Origin: Rhyacophila brunnea
Taxonomy: Eukaryota > Arthropoda > Insecta > Trichoptera > Rhyacophilidae
Reading direction: 5' to 3'
Length of the DNA stretch: 64,000 bases
Assembly (NCBI GenBank): GCA_022495005.1
Contig: JAGYXB010000056.1
Span: forward strand, 62,001 to 126,000
Below, piece by piece: positions 23,309 through 35,920 of the stretch (positions within the stretch are counted from its first letter, which is position 1; every line of letters starts with the position of its first letter). The notes under the pieces were generated by a model, which did no database searches, had not been told where the DNA came from, and saw only the letters and a program-made list of their open reading frames with translations. The position numbers and the translations under genes were made by a program.

Positions 23309-23713
23309 CATAGTTTCTAAACCGGTGGTCCGCGAAGATTTTTGGGTGGGGCGCAAAAATTTTCTACAATTCAAAAGTAGTTAGTATCAATAATTATTAA
23401 AAGCTTATATTACATTTCAAGTAATAGATATCTTTCAGAACTCGTGCACCTACTAGGGTTCATAATGAATTAACAAATCATTTTCGGAATGGATTACACT
23501 ATTGTATATAGTCATAAATCGTTTCATAGAAGGACAGGGGGGTGGTTTACCTAGAAACCCAATATTTGAAGTGGGGTTGTATTATATTTCGACAATTGTT
23601 TCAAAAATAGTGTAAATATAAATATGTATTATTTTATTCCTATGTTGATGGTCCGCAAAACATTATTTGATTTTTTTTGCGGTCCGCGGATGTAAAAAGG
23701 TTAAGAAATATTG
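23309..23713. mobile_element. non-autonomous hAT element (405 bp)
   Basis: An identical 8-bp TSD, GACTAGAC, lies at 23301-23308 and 23714-23721. The left end is CATAGTTTCTAAACCGGTGG and the right end in reverse is CAATATTTCTTAACCTTTTT. GGTCCGCG motifs occur near both ends. It is related to the element at 57272-57622, which shares the terminal design and GGTCCGCAAAAC. Confidence 0.9.
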
Positions 23714-24297
23714 GACTAGACCACAAATATTTTAGTAAAAATAATAACAAAAGAACAGTGCGACGTTTTAACTGTATATATTTGGGTTAAGGTACCAAAG
23801 ATCATTTACATGATCTACCTACCTATTTATAAAATGAAAACCATTATTTTAATTGCACTTTTTCAGGTGCAAGTTTTCATTTTAAAAAATCACTGTAAAT
23901 AGGTATAAAAACCATATTGTGACAATGAGTATTATTATTATTGTCCACTGTTAATACTTGATAAAATAATATGGTAAAAAACAAACTCTTAATAAATAAT
24001 ATCGACCGTAGAAAGGAAAAAGAGCGTAACCCTCAGCTTTTCAAAATAGGTTTTATTGCATAATAACGTTGTACAATAACGTGTCCAAAGAATGTAAGCT
24101 GCAAATGACGATTTACTATCTAAATTTAGCTAGCAATTTCAAAAAAAGAAGGACGAGACGTGGAAAAAAAGACTTAACCATCATCATCATGTTGGCTTTT
24201 TTAAAAATTAAGTCAATAATTCATATCATATTAGGGATATAAAAACCAAATTATTAATTATCATGCAATTTAAGGTAGGTATGTCTATTTTATAACG

Positions 24298-24710
24298 TTT
24301 TTCTTAGCTCGTATTCTTATTTGTTCGGTGGTTGTTTGTCCAGTAAAAATCTTGCAATCAATTTTTAACTAACTTCCCGACTAGCTAGACATTTGAAACT
24401 TTTAGAATATATCAGAACACGATGCCAATGCATTTTTTAATACTTTTAGCCATCTTTAAGTAGAATTAAATTAATTTTCAGTTAATTCTCTTTTTTATGA
24501 AAAGTTATTTCGACACCATTATTGGTTGCTAAGCGGATGGTCCTAGCAACTAATTTATTAATATATACGTGCGTTACTGTGGAAATCAATATGACATTTC
24601 AGTATTATTTCTATCAAGTACAATTTTTTTTGATCGTTTAAGCTAGTCAAGTCAAGTTTATATGATGTATATAAAAAGTTCTTTTACTTTCTCATCTTGT
24701 AATTATTGTA
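24298..24710 (-). repeat. ~430-bp interspersed repeat, copy 3
   Basis: Reverse-strand copy of the family at 1765-2190 and 20637-21130, with matching core words TTATTAATATATACGTGC and TCCCGACTAGCTAG. Confidence 0.7.
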
Positions 24711-24720
24711 TTTTAACTTT

Positions 24721-26130
24721 GACCGAAAACCAAAAACAAAAACGTTTTTGTGCCTCCTGTAAAATTTGATTTGTGTGGTTAAGAGTAACTGGACCCGAAA
24801 CCCCCCCCCCCCACCCCTCTGTGTACGCTCCTGCTAACCATATGCATTAAAGAAGAAGGTGTTTCTTCACACCTTTGACTTTACCCAGTAGATTACAACA
24901 CGGTCTATTGAATGCTGCGATAACATCGATAGCATTGATGGAAATAACATAACTCACCTATTCTAGCAATAGCAGAGGAAAATGGACAAAGCTGAAGTAT
25001 CGGTAGCGACAGCATGGGTGGGTTTAAATAGGCGTGTTGATTAATTATTTGATAGTACACAATCGATGAATGGACCAGTTTAATCTAGCCTTGAAAACGT
25101 GCCCAGGTTCTCAAAATAGAGTAGTCTATTGATTAACCAATCACCCTTTTACAGTACCGTTGACAGCTCCATTCACTAAAGAACGTTTTACAAATCGACA
25201 CAATTTGATTATACGTCACACCATTTATAACATCATTGACCGCCAACCGATGGAAAACGATTGGAATATATACACGTAGTAAGTATGTATAATAACTGGA
25301 ATCGGTAAAAGGCAGCATAGGTTTTTTGTCCAGTTTCGAGGAAGTAACGGAAATTCAAATTCTGAATATCATAAATTAATATCTGATGTAATTTCCCCAT
25401 TTAATGTATGAAATCACATTGAAAATTAAATGTAAAATGTTTTAATTGAACTGTCGCTTAGTGGTAGAATGCCGTTATTGAACATTTCAGTTATATGTTG
25501 CCAGTTCTTTCAAAAAGATCTAAATTATCACAAATTGACCGTTTAAATGTTTAAAAGCTTGAAGTTAATATATTATATACTCGTAGTATCGAATAAGCAT
25601 TGTTTTATAAATGTATACACCACCAAGAAACTTGCGCCGCAGGCGACTTTTTGCTATGAATAGAAAAAAAATAATGTATGGTGTTTTTGGGTCAAACGTA
25701 ATGTAGTTTCAATACTGTAATCGCTTGAACGAACGAACAAACATATAGGTACTAAACACAATTGATAACTTATGAAAATGAGCGTGAAGATATTTTTAAA
25801 TGCACTTGCCTACCCCATTTTATATTTTAAATGTTTAAATATATTCAATTGTATCAATGCCCTACCCCCATATTATTATCATTCTATAATTATTCACGAT
25901 TGTAATATCATTAAGTTATAATAATATAATTACGTATTATCATTTATATAAAGAGAAATGTGAAATTCTACCGTCTCTTCTTATACATTTACCTAAAACG
26001 TTTGACAAAAATAATATGTTTATAATATATTTTTAATATAAATTAATATAAAACGCCATATATTATTCCACAACGATTATAGCCCGTTCCATTAGCTTCA
26101 ATAGAAGTTCAACTAACAAAATGAAGTTGA
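24721..26130. other. no recognised feature
   Basis: Contains a C-run at about 24800-24812 and the word GCCGCAGGCGACTTTTTG at 25637, a small fragment of the CATGGCCCCC MITE interior. Otherwise short frames and AT-rich DNA. Confidence 0.4.
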
Positions 26131-26523
26131 CATATGAAGCGCCTAGTTTCATAGGCCCCTAAAACGGTTTTTGAAAATTTTTGAGTTAGATATGTATTTA
26201 GATGGATATTTTTGTTACCTATATGATAGCCAAAGGCTGAACTTTAAAAAACGCCTAAAACCATCAATATGTATGATCAAAAATTAGGGTAAATTTCAAA
26301 ACCAGCTAAAATGGTTGGGTGTGCTTTTCAAATACCCCTAAAATGGAAAGCCAAATTACTCTTTAGAATGTAACGAATTAAAAAATAAATACATAAAGTT
26401 CACAGATTTAATAGATATGATTTTTTCTCAGTTTTCGCAAAACTACCTAAAATGCTTTTTTTCATTTTTCTCAGAACTACCTAAAATCGTTTTAGGGGCT
26501 TTTGAAACCAGGCTCTTCATATG
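26131..26523. mobile_element. MITE with CATATGAAG..TTTCATAGGC ends (393 bp)
   Basis: The left arm CATATGAAGCGCCTAGTTTC and inverse right arm CATATGAAGAGCCTGGTTTC are nearly identical, continuing AAAAGCCCCTAAAACG in both. The interior holds several CCTAAAA words in both orientations. Reading CA|TATGAAG gives a possible TA target as for Tc1/mariner-type elements, but the flanks leave this open. Non-coding. Confidence 0.75.
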
Positions 26524-27090
26524 CTATTCAAGTCAACGTAACCGATCATAATAATAATTAAATATCGCTGTATAATTATCACAATAAAAGTTAAAGTGAC
26601 ATTTTTATATTTACTTATTCCAAATAATAAAAGTTGGAACTATACCGCGAGTTGCGCACGCCTGCATCGGATGAATTAAATAATGAAATATTTGATTCGG
26701 CGATGAAATCGTTACCTACCGGAAGAAAATTCGTGTGAATGTATTTTTTAATTCTTTTGAAAAAATCTTAACAATAGACGAATTTGGACAATTATTATTA
26801 TTCACCAGTTGAGCGTGACTGATTGTGGTTATATAATAATGGCATTTTTTTTTAATAGTGGGCAACTTTTTGGACGGATTTATACAATATAACTCACTTG
26901 ACCAACCATCGACGGGCATAATATTATATAGTGCAGGCGTCTGAAAACTTTTCAGACTTATGTGTCACATTGAAGGTTTAGTTTTAATAATGGGGCCGAA
27001 AGTATTTAAGAAGAAAGATCGAAGGTGTAAAATTAATAATAACTTTTTATTATATTAATCTTTAAAAACCTCTGCTGTAGTTTACTATCT
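26524..27090. other. no recognised feature
   Basis: AT-rich with short frames and no shared repeats. Confidence 0.4.
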
Positions 27091-27097
27091 ATCATAA

Positions 27098-27455
27098 TCA
27101 GCCGGGGTCAATCCACTGCTGGATGAAGGCCTCCCCAAGCTTCATCCAACTCTCTCGGTCCTGTGTCGTTCGCTGCCACGTATTTCCGCCGAACTTTATC
27201 AGTTCGTCAATCCAGCGGCTTTTAGGGCGACCCTGTGGCCGTTTAGTGCCGCGGCCGTCCTTTCGGCGAGCAATGTGCCCCGCCCATCTCCATTTCAGCT
27301 GTTTGGCAACGTCTATTACATCGCGTACTCCTGTCTGCTTCATAACCCATTCGTTTCTCTTACGGTCCTTTCGCGTGATGCCCAACATACACCTCTCCAT
27401 GCCTCGCTGTACGACTCTTAGCCTTTGGACATCTCTCATGTTGAGGGTCCACGTC
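27098..27455 (-). pseudogene. RTE-like LINE C-terminal coding remnant
   Basis: An open frame of about 118 codons on the minus strand begins with TWTLNMRDVQRLRVVQRGME and continues MLGITRKDRKRNEWV, LKWRWAGHIARRKDGR, GRPKSRWIDELI and FIQQWIDPG before a TGA. This order is typical of the tail of RTE-clade endonuclease/reverse transcriptase ORFs. The endonuclease and polymerase domains are missing, so it is a 5'-truncated insertion, but this piece has no stop or frameshift. Confidence 0.85.
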
Positions 27456-27689
27456 TGCTACGTACTGCTACGTCGCTGTAGTGTATAAAGTATATTAATT
27501 TCACTCGCTATGTACCAAATCTAATACACTTAGACGTTTCAAAATTCCACCAAGTTTTAAAAAATATTAATTTAATAATAAGGCTACGTGCGATTTAACA
27601 TTAAATTATTTTCTGTACATCATTTTCGTTTTCGTTTCGTGCTATCATTTTAATGACATGAGTACCTTGCAATATATTTACTATATACA

Positions 27690-27990
27690 GTGAGATCCCG
27701 AGGGGGTAGGCAGGTCATGCATTGCATAAGGGCGGCGAATGAAGGAACGGACACAAATATTACTACAGAGCAGTGATGGTTTTCATTGAAGCAGACGATG
27801 CGGTCGCTTCATTAGAAAGTATTAAAGTAGCTATTAGTTTAAAAATAATCGAACCATTAATGAGAAATCATGACAACGTAACCATTGTTATATTGTAATA
27901 CAATATTATCGCAGAGGTAACATTTTCACAAGCGTGCCTCCAAACCTGTCAGTGCCACGGACCTCCGCGCATGGAAATGCTCTAATTCTC
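27690..27990 (+). repeat. interspersed repeat, uninterrupted copy
   Basis: The blocks GGTAGGCAGGTCATGCATTG, TAAGGGCGGCGAATGAAGGA, CCTCCAAACCTGTCAGTG and ATGGAAATGCTCT recur in reverse at 50290-51345, where a hAT element splits them. It is non-coding and the class is unknown. It lies between two diverging RTE-like remnants. Confidence 0.65.
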
Positions 27991-28009
27991 AGTTAATGTT
28001 ATGTGTGTA

Positions 28010-28398
28010 AATGGACCCTAAGTGAAAGAGAGATCCAGAAACTTAGAGTAGAACAACGTGGTATGGAGAGGTGCATGCTGGGCATAACGCGAAAGGACAA
28101 GAAGAGGAATGAGTGGATAAGGAAGCAGACAAGGGTTTGCGATGTAATACAGTTTATTAAAAGCCTTAAATGGAGATGGGCTGGACACATAGCTCGAAGG
28201 AGAGACAATCGTTGGACAAATGTAGTCATCCAGTGGTATCCAAGAAGTACTAAACGTCCGCAAGGTAGACCTAGAGGCCGCTGGATCGATGAAATGATAA
28301 AGTTCTGCGGAAGTACGTGGCAACGCAATGTACAGGACCGAGAGAAATGGAAGCAGCTTGAAGAGGCCTTCATCCAGCAGTGGATGGATTCAGGCTGA
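28010..28398 (+). pseudogene. RTE-like LINE C-terminal coding remnant
   Basis: An open frame begins WTLSEREIQKLRVEQRGMER and continues MLGITRKDKKRNEWIRKQ, LKWRWAGHIARRRDNRWTN, RPQGRPRGRWIDEMIKF and EEAFIQQWMDSG with TGA at 28396-28398. It is a close relative of the piece at 27098-27455, with an additional segment between GHIARRRDNR and KRPQGRP. Only the C-terminus is retained. TGATGATG follows the stop, as in the other copies. Confidence 0.85.
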
Positions 28399-28584
28399 TG
28401 ATGATGTAAATTTAAAGATTTTTGGTGTATTCGTCTGTTGAAGATAGCCAAAAATAATAAGGGGGATTTTCCAAACAATTTAAAACAAAAAATGAAAGGG
28501 GCGACATTTTAAGTCGGTGTAAGGGCGGCACTTTGCCTAGGGACGTCAGTGACTATATGTGATTTTGTATGTGACTAGTGGCAG

Positions 28585-28690
28585 GTTTCTTCTTCTTCTT
28601 CGGTCATATCCGCCCCTTAGTTGGAGCATATGGACACCAGGCGGCGCCTCCAAGAATCCCTGTCACTCGCCGGTTCTCTTACATCTATTT
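28585..28690 (-). mobile_element. possible LINE 3' end with AAGAAG tail
   Basis: The minus strand reads through SWRRRLVSICSN then a stop and a GAAGAAGAAGAA run, resembling the way the remnant at 22242 ends. The identifiable segment is too short for a family call. Confidence 0.4.
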
Positions 28691-29034
28691 ATAGCATTTC
28701 TAACATTTATTTAATACCTCTATGGCTCCAATGTTTCCCGGTCATGCCAGTATCCTGTAGGTCCCTCAGTATACTGTTGCTCTGAGCCTTCGTAAGGTGC
28801 ATTGAATCTCCGCATCGAGTTGAATATTGTTCCAGCCATTCCCATTCGGATAGCAGGCTCTCTCTGCAAAATGCCATCTCCCGTGATGTGTACCCCCCCA
28901 GGTGGTAGGTTTAGGCGATAAAAAGCAATAGATTCTAACTACCAACGTACCTAGTAAAAATATCAATATTTCTCTCTCCAATAATCACATATTGCAACTA
29001 AAAATAATTATTATCGAAGATGACTAAGGTACAA

Positions 29035-29115
29035 ATTCAAATTTATTCATTTACATATCATAGTGGACTTAACAAATTACAAATTCAAGACGTTCACAAC
29101 ATTGATGACGTGATA
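29035..29115 (-). mobile_element. LINE 3' tail fragment, copy 2
   Basis: The stretch from AATTCAAATTTATTC to GACGTTCACAACATTGATGA matches the terminal 75 bp of the family at 46331-46760. Confidence 0.6.
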
Positions 29116-29130
29116 GTGGTTTTTATGTTG

Positions 29131-29524
29131 GTTGCAGCAATAGTGTGTATCGCGATAATAACTGTTTACACGTAAAAGTGCTGATTGTCTCGCCAATCTC
29201 ATTCTTCAAGAGTAAGCGAGACGTGATGTTGGTATTTTATAGTACCTACTATTTGACAAGTCGTGAAAATCGGTTAACCTCAAAATGAGTCTGCGCGGTG
29301 TAGTTTGTTTTTTACCGACAGGTTCGCCACTATCGTTCTACTGCGCAGGCGCATATGTCAAAAAAATCCAACTGTCTCGTGAAAATTTAGAAGCTTCCGT
29401 CTTTTTTTGATTCACGCATGCAATCTTGCAACTTGCATGATACTGCGTCATGTTTACACTTACGTTTTCTTTTTAAGGCCGGGATAATACGTACTGTCAG
29501 CAGTAAATCCATGCACGTGTAAAC
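29131..29524 (-). mobile_element. ACACGTGCATGGATTTACTG MITE, copy 3 (~394 bp)
   Basis: The left end GTTGCAGCAATAGTGTGTAT and right end AGCAGTAAATCCATGCACGT match, in reverse, the copy at 39988-40294. The interior has GCTGATTGTCTCGCCAATCT and TCGCCACTATCGTTCTACTG. Non-coding. Confidence 0.75.
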
Positions 29525-30240
29525 GGGGTATTGTCCAGTATCCTACTCTATTAGCACATTTCTGCATACAAACGACGTGAAGCAATTAATAGTCGGTCAT
29601 GTTGGAGACCCCTTTGACGTTAGTGGCAAGGATTTTATTATACTTTGGGTAATATTTTGTACTCAATTTTGTTAGAAAAATGCATACTATTTTTAAGATA
29701 TCGGTATAATTTTATAATAGTGTGATTGGTCTTAACTGTTTTAAATTTTCTGTTAAATCAAATCGCCGCTGTAATGTGTCCGTTAAAAAACTACAATTTT
29801 ATTAGGAAGATACCGGTCCCTATTTCGACTGCGCCATTATGTTTTTTTTCATATCTAATAGTCCCTATTTGTCTGTTGTGTATATATGGGTTATAAAATA
29901 TACATTTTTATGTCCTGTAAATATTGAGAGTGCCATAAAAGTGTATAAACGATGAATGTATCCTAAACCCATCAGAGCAGACGTGTTTCTCTCGAATAAA
30001 TTTTATTTTATAGATAACTTCGTATGGACCTATGATTATATGACCATCGTAAATATCAAATATATGGTAATATAAATATTATCATAATACATTTACATAC
30101 ATAAGTGTATTAAAATGTTTATATTGTAAACAAACCCCTTTTATTATTTCCAAGGAATTGAAGATATTTTATTAGACCCATTGGTGGATTCAGAGCAATA
30201 AGACGCCTCAAGTAGTGAACAATTCTTAAAATATATAGGT
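29525..30240. other. AT-rich DNA, no recognised feature
   Basis: No shared repeats and no frames of note. Confidence 0.4.
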
Positions 30241-30250
30241 ACCCACTTAA

Positions 30251-30624
30251 GGCCATACCTCAGTTGAGACACGGTCTAAAAAGATCGTCGCTAGGAAATG
30301 CGCGGATTGCGGGTCGCGGGTGCAAATGAGGCATGTCAAACCAAATATAATTTGTCTTATAAATCCAACATGTGTCCATTTAATGTTCTGTTTATTGTTT
30401 TATCAGTAACAATAATAATATATTCATTGACATGTGTTCTTTTCAAAGTAAATGGGTAACGTTTTAAGTCATCTTTACACGATTTAAGAATTATTAAGGC
30501 CGTCGCCATCACGAACCAAAATGACGTGTTTCCAGCTCTACATTCTCTCTCCGAATGGGATCGAGTGCAAAATTTCGTCGCGCCTATGGTTGAAAATTAT
30601 TTGCCGTTTCACTGATGAATCACC
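30251..30624. mobile_element. TTAA-flanked MITE, copy 2 (374 bp)
   Basis: TTAA lies on both sides (30247-30250 and 30625-30628). The ends are GGCCATACCTCAGTTGAGAC and TTTCACTGATGAATCACC. The interior shares AACATGTGTCCATTTAATGT and TTATTTGCCGTTTCACTGA with the copies at 10775 and 38388. Confidence 0.8.
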
Positions 30625-30854
30625 TTAATAGCTTTATATTTCGAATTTCGATTTTTATAAAAATATAAATGTGTATAACTTGAAATCCTTTTTATTTATA
30701 CCACATTTTATTTTAGGTATGGTCCCAATATTGAAGCTTGATTATTTTCGGTGCTATTTTCTTAATGATTATTAACATTTGAAAACATGTGATATGATGG
30801 ATATAAATGATAATTCACGTCTAGAATTTAATTGAATAATACTTAAGTACTTAT

Positions 30855-31089
30855 AAAATGGCTATTTATCCAATATGACTTATATTAGTGCTTCATAATA
30901 CGATGCTGAGTGCCAACAACTCAATAAACCAACTGGATTTATTTAAAAATCGCAAAAATTACACGAAATACCCTTAACAATGGGTTTCGCGTAAACCATT
31001 TGGGAAACATTATTGTTGACCTTAGCGATAGGTAGGGGGGCCGTCATATACCCTGGCCTTTGGGCCCGCTTCAGGATGTGGGGGTCATG
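30855..31089 (+). mobile_element. CATGGCCCCC MITE, right half only
   Basis: Matches 21770-22092: TTATTTATCCAACATGG-like start, GTGCTTCATAATACGATGCT, AGCGATAGGTAGGGGGGCCG, end GGATGTGGGGGTCATG. The left half is missing. Confidence 0.7.
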
Positions 31090-31104
31090 AAAGGAACTAT
31101 GGGG

Positions 31105-31575
31105 TGGCTCATTGCCCACTGAAGAAGGAAGCCGATACATTACACGAGTGGTCCTACTTTTCGACCCTTCCGTTGTCAATGGATGACCTGTCATTGCTTG
31201 TCATTGTCTATAGAGTGCTCATATTGACGCGTCTGTCGTGTTCACTTGTCGGAGTATTCTTAGTTTCAGATTATTTTAACGTATCTTGGAGACCTTGGAG
31301 TTCATCTGATTTAGTGGTTATGAATGTGTTATTAATAATTGGAAGTGACGATCAAAGTAAGTAAACTTCTTCTGTGTATAATAATATCATAATACACTAG
31401 GACGTTTGTCATTGTGACAGTCGATTCTAAACGACAATAACTAATAACTTATTTATACTCTTCAGTCATTATAGAATACCAAACATTTATCAATAAATAG
31501 TATGGCAGTGGAACACTCGTTGCTTGTGCAAAAAGTTATGCTCGGGCTTTATTAATCTAAAGATGGGGGTGGGTG
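31105..31575 (+). mobile_element. non-autonomous repeat with ACGAGTGGTCC motifs, copy 2
   Basis: Reverse complement of 4150-4665: AGCCGATACATTACACGAGT at the left, and GGAACACTCGTTGCTTGTGC then TTTATTAATCTAAAGATGG at the right. An 86-codon frame inside is unrecognised. Confidence 0.6.
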
Positions 31576-31798
31576 GCTGCAAATTATAAACTGCGACGCC
31601 TACGCGAAATATCCAACATTAGGTGGAATAAGAATATGAATTTTCTTACATGCACCACCTTACACAAAATCCTAGTAGCGCCCATGGTAATGGGTATAGT
31701 TTTCAGCAATCGATTGACATACTTATCTCAAAATCGACTTTATCACTTTATCTCATTGTTGCTTTCAAGTAGTGATATAAAGATAATATACTATTTAC

Positions 31799-32622
31799 CA
31801 GTGGCGAAGGCTCCATAGTAGGCGATTATTTAAAGCCTACCTACTAAGAAAAATAGATCTTCAAGGAAATAATTTAAATTGAAAAAAAAATACACTGAAA
31901 AATCCAAGATAATCGATAGTCATCTATCGTCAAAATTCAGAAGTACATAGCTTTATTTTATAAATTAGTAAGGTTTATAACCATAACTACTGCCGCATGG
32001 ATTCAACTATGTTATGAAATATTTGATGGGAATTTAAGATGTGGCTTGTATGCGTTTTTAGTCACGTGACGCCACTGACACCAGTCTCTGTCTGGCTTTT
32101 TATTCCGAAATCATAGGCTGTTTAGTTAGCGCTTACATCCGCACATTTATTCAAAATAATTAATAAGAAGATAATTTAAAAAATAATTTATATGGGATTC
32201 AATCACATATAAATATTGATTGTTGTTAAAAATATAAAATAACTTATCTCGCGATTTTTATTTATCAGCTATTTATACCTAAGTCTGTCTTTTAAATATA
32301 GAAGTATTTTAAAATGTCTAGCTTTACGGGTTAAATTATAAATTGTTATGGAACATATTATACACAACAACGGATATTTTCAAAGATGATAGATACTATA
32401 TTTTTAGCGTATGTTACGTTTATAAATGTTTAGGAAAATACATAATTCTATCGAATTGCTTATTTATAAACTAATTATATCAAACTAATTGAGACTTTGA
32501 AATTTCATCGATTTTGTGTACCTATTCATCAGTAGGGTTATCTTCTTATTTCCCGTAAATATATCTGATAAGCTTGGTTACTCCACAGCCTACCTCTTTC
32601 CAAAAGTCACCCTTCGCCACTG
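31799..32622. mobile_element. non-autonomous hAT element (824 bp)
   Basis: A perfect 8-bp TSD, CTATTTAC, lies at 31791-31798 and 32623-32630. The left end is CAGTGGCGAAGGCTCC and the right end in reverse is CAGTGGCGAAGGGTGACTTT, a TIR of about 12 bp. The interior is AT-rich without transposase motifs. The CAGTGGCGAAGG end also occurs singly near 38300, 48953 and 50167, so the family is more numerous. Confidence 0.92.
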
Positions 32623-33779
32623 CTATTTACATGAAAGATACGCGTAAACAACAAAAATATTTTGAAAAACAATAAACATAATGCATCACTGAATAATATG
32701 TCTATAATATGTCAGGGCAGTGCGCTAATGAGTCGAGGAGTGCTTGCAACTGACATTTCATAAGCTCTACAAGAAACAGTATGTTGAAAGTGATAAAATA
32801 TCATGACATTGACCACGTAGACAATTAATCATTGGGGGACTTAGGGGATGGACACAAAAAGAACTATATTGCTGTACAAGTCGATATAACATTATTAGGA
32901 ATTGCAATACCGGTATTCCAGTATTTATCAATACCGAAATACCGGTTTTAAAAATCCAAAATACCGGAATTTTCGGTATTAAGAAAGCACACTCGTTTAC
33001 GTTTTTGAAAATGAATTATAAGTTATGTGCTGCTAAAATGCAAATATATTGAGTGAATCCAACAGAGGTGAAAAAATAGTAAAACAAATTTCATCAAATA
33101 TATTTACACAAGTAATTGTCGCAATGAATTATCATAATATTATTTCGAAATAGAAAACATCCGTGATAAAAATGTTTAATTATTCTATAATTATTGATGA
33201 CTGTACAAGCGTTGAATTTAAGAAGCTTTACTTGCAGTCGGGACTAATGGTTCAAATAGACTATATGACGATCGGGCACATATATGCTAAGATCGTTATA
33301 GTGTCTATGATCAAATCAATACGTTAGAAGATAAACCACGGAAGTCACGTTTTGACTTTTGTTCAGGAGAGTGATTTTAGTGTACATTAAATGTTTGAAT
33401 TTGAATAACTTTTTTAATAACTATAATAATTAGGGTCTGTAAACGGTATCATTCATAATTAAATTTATTTTTGACCATAGTATCGATAGAAAGACCAAAT
33501 CATTTAGAATTAATAAATTAATGGACTTACGTGTTTTATGTTCTAACACATAATGTAGAAGTACCACTAAGCAATACTTCACCTATAGATAATACACGGA
33601 AGTCCATATAGGTATAAATTATTTTTATTTCCTGTGCATCATTATTAATAATTATTTTTTACATATGAAAAGGAATTATATTTTTTTTTACATAAGTACA
33701 ACATTATTTGAAATTTATTACTGCTCTAGAAAAAAATCAACGCAATGAGAGTTATTCCTGGTCATTCTCCGGGACATCA

Positions 33780-34260
33780 GCTGATGAGGAATTATGTGGA
33801 ATACTACCATACAATTCTTGAAATTCCTGAGATATCCATTGTTTCATAGTTTGCAGATCTTAACCGGATACGGTGGTTTTGCCTCCAAGATCTGTCAGCT
33901 TGGCCTAATAGAATTTCCGACTTGCTTATGTGCCGAATTGCAGGATGCCGATCACATCCTCTGGGAGTGTTCCCATATGTCGATTGAAAGGGAAGAGCTT
34001 CTCAAGTCAGTTCAACCCTCAGTTGGACCAGTCGGCCATTGCGACTAGGTATCTACGAGGGAAATTTTTTTAGCTTTCAAAAAGTTTGCGGCATTTTACG
34101 GCGAGCGAGAAGGTCTTTTCTCATCGAGAATTGACCGCAATACATTATATCAAATAAGGGATCACGTACACTCTAGTGCACGCCAACTCGCCAAGGTCTT
34201 GGGAAGTTGCTCCTGGGACACTTGCGGCACAAATTTTTGAGAGCGCCTAACGTTCGTTAC
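33780..34260 (+). pseudogene. Jockey/R1-like LINE ORF2 C-terminal remnant
   Basis: The frame includes LQILTGYGGFASKICQLGL, then CLCAELQDADHILWECSHMS and EREELLKSV. This is the C-terminal zinc-finger-like region (C-x-C..H..C) found after the RT/RNase H region of Jockey/R1-group LINEs. A frameshift near 34040 leads to NFFSFQKVCGILRRAR, corresponding to the usual F..F..Y..R stretch. Several stops are present and no polymerase part is visible. Confidence 0.7.
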
Positions 34261-34339
34261 GGCACGGTATACGCCTGCATAACGGGTGTAGAAACGTGGA
34301 TGGAAAAGAAAGTTTGCAGATCTTTGTAATTTGGCCGTG

Positions 34340-35330
34340 CTAATTAGACGTTTTGAACATGTGGAATGCCAATGTGAAACAAAATATTTTGCTACCTTGT
34401 TTTTCTACGGAGGTCCTCAGTTTGGAAATCTTCATCGGAGAACTTCGCCTTATAACGTAGATAACCAGCGCTATCTTAAGATATAAATAAAAAAGGTGTG
34501 CCGTCAATATATTTTTTTCGAGCCACAAAAGGAGCTGAAGATGCATGCAAAGAGCAATAATCGTTTATATCAATTTAACTCTATGTTAATAACTTTAAAA
34601 GCCTTGTTTCTTTTACATGTCCCTACAAACTGGTCCCAATCTCATGGAGTAACAATTATCTACATACCGTTCAGCATCTTTTTTGACGTTCAGTTATAGT
34701 GTAGTCAGTATCGATCTCCATGTGTGTATGGCCTCATAATAGGAATTTGTGATTTATGATTTTCAGCGTAGGAATGGTTTTCAGAAACCAGGCATATGAA
34801 AAAACAATCATGATATTCCTATTTTGGCCAGGGCAATTAATTATCATACCAAATATTCAGCTCTTCAATATTTGCTAAAACATTGCTAAATGCCCATTTC
34901 ATCAAGCAGCAACCGATCTTATTGCCACCCCTTCCACTTTTTATTTCATCCACATCAGTGTTGTGTCTCACCACTTGCATCATCGTAAATTATTGTAAAA
35001 TTCAGAGTCCACAATTTTCTCAGATGGAAACTATATGGAGTAGGTAAACACTTCTCCAAGTCAACCATTATTACTTTCATACTGGTAATTTTCTTTTGCA
35101 AGAGTTTTATCAATATTATTTAATTGCAGTTGCTTCCTGTATGTGATCTTCCAAAAGGTGTCTTTGAATTTCTTTTTCTTCAACAGAGATATTAACATTT
35201 TTAAGACTCATCTTAGGGCTATCGCGGACGTCACAGGTATCATTACTTGGCGATAGAGCCACAGTTTTGGGTTCATTCATGTGGTTATATCCTTTGAAGA
35301 ATAAATCTAACATTTTTGTAATACTTATTT
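34340..35330. other. no recognised feature inside the 3.8-kb element
   Basis: Short frames on both strands show no known domain. The 65-codon minus frame at 35116-35313 is rich in charged residues but unassigned. Confidence 0.4.
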
Positions 35331-35334
35331 ATGT

Positions 35335-35920
35335 ATAACTATCTGTATCACCCGGCGCTGCCCGGGAGTTACGTAGACTGCAAAGGGTTGAATTTAAAAA
35401 AGTAAAAAAGTATAATATTTTAGATTTTTATTTTTTTGTACATTTATTGCATTAAATATCTTAAAAAGTAGTAGAAATTTAATTTATTATTGTAAAACTG
35501 TCCCCGGGGTGCAACGGGTTAAAACTGAAATTCGAGACCCCGACCACTCACACCGGCTCTGTTGCCTCCCCGGGGTGCAACGGGTTAAAACTGAAATTTG
35601 GGACCCCGACCACGCACTCCGGCTTTGATGCCACTACATACAATTATTGTCCGTGAGTGAAGTATTCCGATCTACGCGTAACACGTCATTTGCATCTAAC
35701 TTTGCCATTTGACCTCCGATCAAGCTGAAATAAACGCCAATATTTTTTAAATGTACACATTCTAGCGACATTTTAAATAAAAAATGGGGGTTGCAGCATT
35801 AACTTCCGCGTTTCAAGGCCTTGTACGTGGCTACATTTTTTCCGCAAAAACCGTAAAACTGTCCCCGGGGTGCAGCGGGCTAAATCTGAAATTCGAGACC
35901 CACTGCGGCTTGTCGGCCTC
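35335..35920. repeat. GC-rich interspersed repeat with CCCCGGGGTGCA units
   Basis: It opens CACCCGGCGCTGCCCGGGAG, which resembles the end of many arthropod interspersed repeats and of the element starting at 58066. The unit CCCCGGGGTGCAACGGGTTA then GAAATTCGAGACC occurs at 35502, 35569 and 35863. The first two are a direct ~67-bp tandem duplication. Confidence 0.6.

Noticed and set aside
25450..25510. CGCTTAGTGGTAGAATGCCG looked like a tRNA A-box
   Set aside because: No B-box or pairing 3' half follows at the right distance.
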